The notes beneath the pieces were generated by a model. The model saw only the letters and a program-made list of their open reading frames with translations. It was not told the origin of the DNA and ran no database searches. From assembly GCA_019649035.1 (NCBI GenBank), contig BMAT01006665.1, forward strand, positions 714,127 to 758,155: a stretch of DNA of 44,029 nt. Direction: 5' to 3'. Every line of letters begins with the position of its first letter. Positions within the stretch are counted from its first letter, which is position 1. This document shows, piece after piece, positions 36,078-44,029 of this stretch. Source of the stretch: Elysia marginata. Lineage: Eukaryota > Mollusca > Gastropoda > Plakobranchidae. The position numbers and the translations under genes were made by a program.

Positions 36078-38636
36078 TGAAGAGTTCGCAAATGTGGACT
36101 TCTTTTAAATATATGGCAATTATGTAAAATTTTTCTTATCAAGAGTAGTGGTCTTTTTACGCCAGTCCTCTGGCCGACGTCGAGGTCCTACACAGTAATT
36201 GAGTCATCCACAAAGGTAGACTATCATACCTTTAAATGTGGACCCCTTATTAGGATGCAACAAAGAAAGATTTGTTTCAGTTGAAACTCATATTATGTTT
36301 TTATTTTCAGTATTACAAGGTGTGCCTACACGTAATACCATCAGTGAGGTATATAGAAAAGTCTCTATTGACTTGTTCTCTAATTTAAGTCTTAACACTT
36401 CCACAAATATGGATCACCGTCTGTAAATATGGACCACTTTTAGATACAAAAAAAGAAGACTTTTTTAATATTTAAATCATAGCAAAAAAGTTTCAGCAAT
36501 TTGATTCTCTGTGAAGATAAAATCAATGACATATATAGAAGATTTAAACATAATTGACCAACATCGTGTCTATAAAATATTGTCGACGTGGGCGGTCTAT
36601 ATTTGTGTCACCAAGGTTGGTTTTGAGAAAACATCTCAAATTTCAAATGGCTAATCAGCCATTAAGTTACCGTTATTTATAAAAAGAATATGAGTTAATG
36701 GAAAGACTTTAGCAACTATTTTAGAATAAGATATTAGAAATATATTTGTTGTGCAAATTTCATCCCCAAGACTTTTTATGCGAAAATAATATTCCTTCCC
36801 GCCGCAATTGTTTGCTGTTAACGGATTTTTCTTTGCCGGCCTACATAACAGATTTGATAACTCTTGTAAGTAAGGCATTAACACGTATCGGACTTATAAA
36901 GCAAGAAAAGCTCAAAGCAGTGATTGGAACAGGATGTTGTATAGGTATGTGATATTTACCATCACCGATATGATGTTACACTTTTTTCGTATACTGAAAC
37001 TGAAAGTAATGAGTTTTGTTTTTTGCTGCTTTTATTTTTTCGTATGTGTCGTTGGTAAGATCAAGACATGTACTTTATACAGCTGATAGCATATTTTTAA
37101 ACACCCTCTTTTCATAATAAAATATTTGGGAATTGGAATTGCTTACATTTAGAATGTCTATAAAAGTAATCAAACTTACAGTTTATCAACGGTGTAAAAA
37201 TTGTAACGGTTGAAAATAACAAGGTCATTTTGGCTTGTAGGCTATGGATTAACTACTAAGAGTAAGACTATTTCCGTGAGTCGGTGCATTCTGCGGAAAA
37301 AGGTTTTCCATTTTGCAACGGCTAGGCTCCAACAATGGGTGATGTAAAATGCAAGTTAGCCCAGTTGACGACACTAGAATTGCTCAAACGAGTCCAACAA
37401 ACGAATAATGGGTAACTCTGCATTATGGATACTCCGTGAAGTCAATAACAGAAGCAACCTAGAGGCAAAGAAGAACTCAATCAGAGGTCTGCCAACGAGA
37501 AGTTGGCTTCGGTTACAGACTCGGGCTCTCACTGACAGAACAAGATTATCCCTTTCACGAGATGCTGATCATGTTAAGATCGAAGGAAAATTTTCTTTTC
37601 TCAAGTCCTTTCTTGTCCATGGAACGTCCTCGGTACGATCTACTTGTCCAAGAAGATCTTGTCAGTGCAGACTGATAGCCCTATACCCTAAAGGCTTGGT
37701 AGATCGGGTTGTTGCTACAACGCAGTTCTTCCAGTTAATAAAAGCAATTTTCTCAGAGAATACTAAGAGAGAACATAAAAGCAAAGGAAAGAAAATGACG
37801 TCATGGTTGTTTTCCGCTGTGCTAGATACCAAAACGAGGCAGTGCTGAAAGGATTGGGAATCGGGAAGACCTCATCAGTTTCTTTGCTTTTTTACTGATT
37901 AACCTTTAGAAACGATGTTGGACATCTTAACTGACAATCCAACAAAGAGAACTAAAAGTAAATTTTGAATTTGCTACGAATGGGTTAAAATTTTAAGAAG
38001 ATCGACAGTTTCCTTGTATATTGGGTCTGTGTAATTCAAGTACAAAAGCAAAACAAACCAAGTACCTGTATATTTCTATTATCTTCTATAACAATTGATT
38101 AAACTCGTTTACTCACTTTCTCTTCTTGTAATATTATATGTATTTTTATTCACACTTTCAAACAATGATTCATTGAGGGTGAACTTTATCATAAAGATTT
38201 GGATATTTTTAAACATAAAGTTTTAGTATTTCATTTCGGGCAAAAAGGTTTATCCCAATATTTTGAAAAGTAATATTGTCAAGTCAGCAGATAGCCTGTT
38301 ATTCAGTGCAACTTAATCATCCAAAGCTGCTATGAGTATTATTTTCTTCACCGTCATTCTTACTTTTAGTACCTCCGCAATGGCTATAAAGAATGGATCC
38401 AGCATACACAAACTACTTGCCGTGGCTGTAAATTCGTTTATACATTCAAGATAGTTATAGGTTATGTCAACTATCATTGTTTAATCAAAGCTTAATACAA
38501 ATGTAGTACAGATTGTTTGCAGCGATAAACTTGTTACCCAAGCAAGTTTTTTTTTTTTATAATTTTTGTTGTTGTTTGGATGGTTGTTTTTTTTTTCTGC
38601 AACATCTAAACTGTGTTTTACTCCTGCTTTGTCTAG
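36078..38636. other. Intron 3' part, noncoding, with one unexplained ORF
   Basis: Mostly AT-rich. An ATG-started frame of 146 codons at 37408-37848 lies in a patch of more balanced base composition. It has no recognised domain, no membrane segment and no flanking gene structure. It may be a transposon remnant or chance. The last bases are the polypyrimidine tract and acceptor of exon B. Confidence 0.45.
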
Positions 38637-38862
38637 GTACTGTGGCAAAAGCATCAGCACGGGAACCAAGAGACAGCCAAGCGTGTGTTGACGATGGACA
38701 GCCGGCGAATCATAAGCGACGAGCGCATCTCTGTTGAGCGGCCTTTCACTACAGAGTGGAATCTCCATCTCCGGCAGGTTGTGCTGTCAGACGCAGGGAC
38801 CTACGAATGTCACATCAACACAAACCCAGTACAGTCAAGCCGGATACAGTTGGTCGTCCAAG
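38637..38862 (+). CDS. Exon B of the same Ig-superfamily gene (second half of the V-set domain)
   Basis: Internal coding exon of 226 nt between the acceptor TTTGTCTAG (AG at 38635-38636) and the donor GTAGGT at 38863. It opens in phase 0 with VLW, the core Trp of strand C, exactly what exon A (ending ...GIYT) needs. Further on come RRIISDERISVERP (strand D), EWNLHL (strand E), then SDAGTYECHINTNP with the canonical DxGxYxC second Cys, and SSRIQLVVQ (strand G). The two Cys are 67 residues apart, normal for a V-set domain. The exon ends after one base (G) of the next codon, so the outer junction is phase 1; in relatives a Val followed by Pro-Pro commonly starts the linker to Ig domain 2. The W-x-L in strand E and CxxNTxP resemble invertebrate DIP/Dpr/lachesin proteins more than vertebrate IgLONs. 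No Ig2 exon was found in the remaining 5.2 kb. Likely role: extracellular homophilic or heterophilic adhesion. Confidence 0.93.
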
Positions 38863-39094
38863 GTAGGTGGGTTAGAAATTATGGCGGTGCCGAGAGATGC
38901 CCACCTTTTCAGTGGTTAAGATGAAAGAGTTCTAGCGTAATTTGTTTTATAATTGATTAATTCTGTTGGGTTATATAAATAGAGGGTTACCAAAGGGACA
39001 TCGGCTGTTATATTTCAGCAAACTTAAAAGAAAGCTAACAAATATACCGCGTGGAGCTTCAAGTCGACATTTAACATTCGAGTCATTTGTAATT

Positions 39095-39535
39095 TGCAAA
39101 GTAAAATGAAATACAGTGAACCGGTCCTTTTGTATGATTGTGAAGCTTGGACCGTTGACCGAAAGATGCTAAAATCCGTGGAAGCGACAGAAATGTAGTT
39201 TTGAGGCGTATATTGAGAAATCTAATGACGGCAAAGTAGACAAACCAAGAACTTCTGTTAGCAGACGACACCGAAAGAAATTTATATGCGGCAATACGCC
39301 GAAGACTAGGAATTTTTTTTTGAGCTATTTATGAGACAAAGATAGCTGGAATTTATGTTACCACCGCAAAGTAAAATGGCAAACGGAGCAGAGTTAGGCA
39401 GACCGAGAGAGAAGTTATTGGACATACTCACTCTTTGGACGGGAGATTGAAGGCCTGTAGAGCTGCTAGGATGGACTGATGATAGAGAGAAAATGAGGAC
39501 TATGATCGGCGACGCCGTTCGACATGGCACTTGAT
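39095..39535 (+). pseudogene. LINE reverse-transcriptase C-terminal relic, plus strand
   Basis: The plus strand reads EPVLLYDCEAWTVDRKMLK then SVEATEM, followed by a stop at the position of the conserved Trp and a frameshift into RRILRNLMTAK. It continues TNQELLLADDTERN and AAIRRRLG, and ends GRPREKLLDILTLWTGD...GWTDDREKMRTMIGDAVRHGT with a stop at 39532. This matches the standard tail LLYGxExWTLTKxxxKRxEAxEMWxxRRxLR...GRGRxxxxYLDxLxxWTG...RxTxDRxxWRxMVAxxxxxGT of APE-class LINEs. It begins about 230 bp after exon B and is in the same orientation as the Ig gene. Several stops show it is dead. It is a different subfamily from the relics at 9.5 and 30 kb. Confidence 0.82.
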
Positions 39536-40689
39536 GATGACCGATGGCTTGGTTCCATAAAATTCTGCTATTTTCTATCTTTTGGACTTGAAAGTTACGC
39601 ACTACATGGATCGTCTTTACTTTAACCAACGGCTGTCAAATCATAGGTTCTGATTATCGAGCACAACATAAAGTCATGCTTTTAAATACGAGTCTTAGTT
39701 CTGTCTTGACAAAAATTACCCCATATAACTTCTACATAAATTTTGAGCTAAACATTTAGGGTTTTAGCTATTTTTACTTTTTGTATTATGTAAGATACTT
39801 AGAAGAACTGCCTAACAATCTTATCATTAGGTCTATAGCATTGCACAAAAATAAAAAATACCTTCTAAATCCTTAACCTAGAAATTAAATGAGTGTTCTT
39901 TTTAGTCAAGGTAGTCAGCTGATCTTAATGACACATCCCCAGTCGTCCCAGACGCCCGATTCCATTAATAACCAATTTCTGGCAAGCAAGAGTCCCTTCA
40001 CAGAATACTTCTGGGTCAATTATTTTCCGATTCGAGTGCTCTCCTTCTGTACGGCCAGTTTCCGGAGTTTTCCTACAATCATTGACTGAGCAGTTTTCTT
40101 TTCGCTCGCCTTTCAAAGGAGATCCCCTGAGAAGGCGTTCTTTCGCTAACTAGATCTAGGTTTCTTGTATGTGCCGTAGCAGCAGCTATAGTGCTCCATA
40201 TAGTAATAATCTCATTGTAGACACGGCCGTAAATTTTAATCAAACTCTGTTGTGATGCATCCCGAGTGGATTCTCAGTGGTTCACTGTGTAAAATGAAGG
40301 GAAAAATACCGAAAAAGGAGAAAACTCACTTCCAAGATTGTTGGCCGTATAGTTTTTCAAGTAGAAAAATTACATTTATGCCTTTCTTTTATTTACTTTT
40401 CGCACTCTGTTAGGTATCTTACTAAGAATTTCATTAAGTTATTAATTCCTTTTCAATAAAGTAAAAAATAATGCACTATGTACAAAAGCTTTTATTGCAA
40501 AAAAGAGTGTAATTTTTTATTTTATGATGTTTGTTTTAACGCGAACACTGTATTTGAGAAGTATTTTAACTCAACTTTTTTTCTAAGGCACCAAACTTAT
40601 AGAGGCCATACTTTATAACTTAAATTTAGGTTGGTATTCCTTTTTTCAAGTTATGGGTTAATATACATAAAGGATTTAAACACAATTTT
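39536..40689. other. Noncoding stretch 3' of the LINE relic
   Basis: No second Ig-domain exon or other gene is visible. Confidence 0.55.
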
Positions 40690-40960
40690 GTTCCATATTT
40701 GCAAACCAAGAGAGCTCTAAACCCTTCTCTTCGCACGGGTCAACTGTTAATTGACCCGGATCTGAAGTCTTGACCCCAAACCCTGACTCGATTCTAGGGG
40801 TCATCTCTACCAAACACGGTCTGCGTCCAGCATGCCTCCCAACTCCTGCCCAGCTACCCTCTGACTCACCAGTCATATCCGGTTGGCCATAGCGTCATTT
40901 CCGTGTGGGCACACGACCTCTAGATTGGATTCCGCTTCCTTATCAATGAGTACCATCCGC
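40690..40960. other. Balanced island with an inverted-repeat cluster
   Basis: CGGGTCAA (40736-40743) and TTGACCCG (40751-40758) form a perfect 8-bp stem with a 7-base loop. Nearby TGACCCC and GGGGTCA at about 40770 and 40797 form another pair built on the same GGGTCA word. No protein is supported. Confidence 0.45.
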
Positions 40961-41049
40961 TTGTCAAGCCTATGTCGTGAAAAGCGTATCTCTTTTCATG
41001 CAATTATTTTTCAATACCATTCTGAAAAAAGAGGCCAAAAATGAATAAA

Positions 41050-41122
41050 TGTCTCACAACTTATTTTAAAAATCCCCTCCCATTGTGTCTCACAATTTGT
41101 TTTAAAAAATCCCCTCCCATTT
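41050..41122. repeat. Tandem duplication of a 36-bp unit
   Basis: Two copies beginning TGTCTCACAA and ending ATCCCCTCCCATT, starting at 41050 and 41086, differing at a few positions and by an extra A in the second copy. Confidence 0.9.
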
Positions 41123-41210
41123 TGACGATGACTACATGCCAGTACAATCTTTATCGCCAGTCTTAACAGGATTATCCGCAACGTCTTCATTTTTTTCTCT
41201 CCCCCCCCCA

Positions 41211-41270
<60 letters not shown>

Positions 41271-41285
41271 CGCTTGCTCTCTCTG
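41211..41285. repeat. CT microsatellite
   Basis: Long CT tract, preceded by a C run and followed by degenerate CT-rich sequence to about 41390. Confidence 0.95.
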
Positions 41286-41779
41286 TCTCGCTCCCTCTCC
41301 CCCTACCTCTGTAAACTCGTTTGTCTCTCTGCCCCTATACACCTTCTCTATCTCTGTCTAAGCCACCCGCCCCCTTCTCTTTCCTTGTCTTTTTAATTGC
41401 CTAGAATATAATTTAAATGCGATTTGTAACGTTTCGAAGCTCAGGAAAGTACGCTATAAAAAATATGAACACCTTGTAATGGGAAAGTTGCGAACCCGAC
41501 TCATTCACTCTGGTTGTAAGACAAATAGAAAGATAGAGAGATATTAAGAATTCTTGTGATTTCAAATACACAAGAAATAATACATTCTCATTTTAAATGC
41601 ATTTTCTTTGAATAAAATGTCTGAAATCCGACTCGTTCACCTTGGTTGAGTATTCATAACACCCCATTCCACCACGGATTTTAATGTTTAAAAGAGCCCC
41701 TGATTTACTCGCCCCAAGTATTTTCAACACAATAAAAATACTAACAGATCTACTAACAATTATAATATTATTAATTATT

Positions 41780-41794
41780 AAAATAATAATAATA

Positions 41795-41848
<54 letters not shown>

Positions 41849-41849
41849 C

Positions 41850-41895
<46 letters not shown>
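41780..41895. repeat. Compound AAT then GAT triplet repeat
   Basis: AAT units pass directly into about 35 GAT units. The long Met-rich and Ile-rich open frames on the two strands are repeat artefacts. Confidence 0.95.
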
Positions 41896-42339
41896 AACAT
41901 TACAGTGAATAATAATAAAAGTATTAATAATTCGTGTAGCAGCTAAATCCAAAATGCACGATCTGCACCGCTGTGACGAGTAACGTTGAAATAATATTAA
42001 GACATGGTGCTCAAATAATATTTTGAGTTTTATCGTACTTTCAAACGATTTAGATAAATAAAATGTCATGAAAATCACTAAGGTAAAAACTGGGCAAAAA
42101 TAGGTAAAGTAAATGTAAGGGCTCTTTTTCATTTAAAACGCATATCACTTATATAGTTATGAAGGAAAAAAGCGTTGGAATGCCTCGCAACGCCATTGGA
42201 TCAAAGGAAAGTTTTTGCTGATTTTAAGAAGTTTATAGCATAAACTAAATAAACTCATCTGTGATTGAGCCTTAAGTTATGATAGCATGCAGTCTGCTTC
42301 ATACTGGTTAAATCACTTGTATCTTCAGGTTATCCTCAC
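41896..42339. other. AT-rich noncoding stretch
   Basis: No supported feature. Confidence 0.6.
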
Positions 42340-42560
42340 GTGCCAAACTAGCTAGACTATAGACCTGATGGGCAGCCAATATTCACACAGAACAAGTAGA
42401 GGCAAAAGCTATACCACGAAGATGACATTGTAAAATGCAATCATCGAGGGGCGCTAACTCTCCATCTCCGGTGCTGCTAACACGGCGCGCAAGTTGCGGA
42501 TCATAAAGACTAGTTTGCTGAGAAAATAGCCCCTTGGACTCCCCCACATCGATCAACGCA
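42340..42560. other. GC-richer island sharing a segment with 27.9 kb
   Basis: Unique-looking patch in AT-rich DNA. Its core at 42466-42491 (CTCCGGTGCTGCTAACACGG and following) matches 27895-27920 except for a few transitions. It may be a dispersed repeat or a repeated regulatory motif. Confidence 0.45.
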
Positions 42561-42749
42561 AAATCTAGGGTTAAAGATCCATCGAGAATATTTTCCTCCT
42601 TTATTTCTTCTTTTTATTGTTTGAAAAAAAAAAAGGTTGGTGATAGAGCTATAGTGTTAGGAAGGAGAGGTCTAAGAGGAGGAACTAGTTATAGAGGCGA
42701 TGCTCTAGTGAAAATCCAATTAATGTTTTGATAGTTTTATCGAGATTGT

Positions 42750-42860
42750 GTGATTGCCTTGCCAGGCTGGGTAACTGGCTGCCTTAGTGCTGGCGCCTGA
42801 TGCCCCATATCAGCCGGCCTGTCAAGCCATGGCCGCCGCCCCCTCCCCGCCAGACACCTC
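42750..42860. other. GC-rich island with a Kozak-like ATG
   Basis: Abrupt GC-rich block with GCCATGGCC around an ATG at 42829. The frame runs 97 codons to 43119 and becomes AT-rich and hydrophobic after the first dozen codons. I do not call a gene. It could be a first exon, a repeat remnant or chance. Confidence 0.25.
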
Positions 42861-44029
42861 GTTATACTATCAGAAACAAGAGTTTTTAAAAACTTATATC
42901 CAAATAAACTCCTTGATGATATCAGTCTTAACACTATTTTCCCCCACAATCCAGATCGATTTTTTTATTCTTCTTCCTCTCATTCCTCTATTTGTAACCT
43001 GTCTGGTTTTTTTTCAATGGCTATTATTAATTTTAGACACGTTTCCTCAGCATTTCATCTTTAATTTCGTTCAGATTGTACAAAGCTCGAGACACAATCA
43101 ACAATGGGTAAATCAATAATTATAAGCAATTTTAATGTCGACTAAGTGGAAAAAATTAGAACGTGTTTAGCTGTTCATAACTTCTGAAGTCTCAAAAAAA
43201 TTTGTTACTAGTAAACCTCTTTTAAAATTGTAGAGCCACACCGCATTATGCATAAAATCATGAACCGATGTAAAATAAAGATATTTCGAATATAATGAAG
43301 TATCCCGCGAAGTTATTTCGCAATTACAAAACAAAGTGTATAGGTGTGCAATAAAATGGTATTGGTTTGCATTAATTGTTTGAGTAGTTCATCGTACGAA
43401 GCTTACCTTTTAGACATTTAATTGAACTTTATACCAACAAAATGGGGACATAACAAAATTATCCAGTTTTGATTTTTACGATAGAGGCATCTTCACAGAA
43501 AAAAAACAACTTTTTGTTCAGAGCCAATCATGAGCTGGATTAACAAAAACGAGAGTAGCAAAAAGGTTAGGCAATAATTGTTTCATAATTGGACAGTGTA
43601 TCAGGGTGGATTAGTGCGATATTACTTACTACAGCATTATTCTTATTTAATTATCTTAAATCCTTAAACAATAAAAAAAAAGTATACCATGCTTCGTTCC
43701 AACGCTTTCCTATATCTTTGACAAAAAAATCTGCCGGAAATAATTAAATGACTAAATTCCATTTCTCTTGTCCAAGAAAGCTCGCCAATTACATGTACTA
43801 GCATCAACTCTTCTCTAAGCTTCTGCTGGCTCAGAGAGGAAAAATACATCTTAAGTAAAGAGTTTTTCTCAAGATGGATATGAGTTTTCAGTGTACGTTT
43901 GCCAGTCGTTTTTTTTTCTTATCATAAAGTTAAAAAGTCATCCAAGAAATATATTGCTTTATTAAGACGAGATCCCTGTGTTCCGGCAAACGAAGCAATG
44001 CAGTTTTATCTTGTAGTTAACAATAAAAG
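42861..44029. other. AT-rich noncoding stretch to the window end
   Basis: No supported exon, RNA or repeat beyond short A- and T-runs. Confidence 0.6.

Larger units (their letters stand above)
22504..38636 (+). other. 16.1-kb phase-0 intron splitting the V-set Ig domain
   Basis: The donor GTATGT at 22504 and the acceptor TTTGTCTAG ending at 38636 bound an intron of 16,133 bases (including 86 N). Joining the flanking exons restores C-x(11)-W and the full V-set pattern, so I infer they are consecutive exons. The intron contains a LINE relic, microsatellites and several GC-richer unique islands, listed separately. Confidence 0.8.

Noticed and set aside
41593-42132. 179-codon antisense open frame
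   Set aside because: Most of it is Ile from the AAT/GAT repeat; no protein similarity outside the repeat.
38863-44029. Search for the second Ig-domain exon
   Set aside because: No frame shows the expected linker Pro-Pro, Cys-Trp and DxGxYxC pattern; it must lie beyond the window.
1-44029. CRISPR array, operons or prokaryotic mobile elements
   Set aside because: No spaced direct repeats, no compact gene runs, and the two real exons have eukaryotic splice sites.

Overview
The window looks like animal nuclear DNA from a draft assembly. It is AT-rich and gene-poor, has an 86-base run of N, many long di- and trinucleotide repeats, decayed LINE retrotransposon pieces, and only two exons that I can support. 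The exons are spliced with consensus GT/AG signals, and there are no operon-like gene runs, so it is not bacterial. The Ig domain type (lachesin / DIP / Dpr / IgLON-like) and the repeat types suggest an invertebrate, most likely a lophotrochozoan such as a mollusc. That placement is inference, not proof.

The one real gene lies on the + strand. Exon A (22388-22503) and exon B (38637-38862) together encode one complete V-set immunoglobulin domain of about 113 residues. The first Cys is in exon A. The core Trp, the WNLHL strand and the DAGTYEC motif with the second Cys are in exon B. The exons join in frame in phase 0 across an intron of 16,133 bases, and both outer boundaries are phase 1, as is usual for modular Ig domains. 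The signal-peptide exon and the exons for later Ig domains and the membrane anchor were not found, so the gene extends beyond both ends of the readable signal. The product would be a secreted or cell-surface adhesion/recognition protein, typically neuronal in this family.

Region by region: 1-22387 is probably upstream intron or flank. It holds a 5'-truncated CR1/L2-like LINE relic on the minus strand (9405-9610), GC-richer unique islands near 5.2, 8.6, 12.4-13.5, 15.3 and 20.3 kb, a GAA/GAT repeat block at 14.6-14.85 kb and a long pyrimidine-rich tract at 20.6-22.1 kb. The large intron 22504-38636 holds the assembly gap, a second, longer LINE reverse-transcriptase relic on the minus strand (about 29600-30485), an 18-bp tandem repeat at 27.65 kb, several island sequences and AAT/GAT repeats. 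The part 3' of exon B has a third LINE relic on the plus strand (39095-39535), an inverted-repeat cluster at 40.7 kb, a 36-bp duplication, CT, AAT and GAT microsatellites, and a GC-rich island at 42.3-42.9 kb.

The GC-richer, non-repetitive islands stand out from an AT-rich background and some contain recognisable binding-site words. They are the best candidates for conserved regulatory sequence of the Ig gene, but this needs cross-species alignment. I saw no RNA gene, CRISPR array or previously undescribed multi-gene system.
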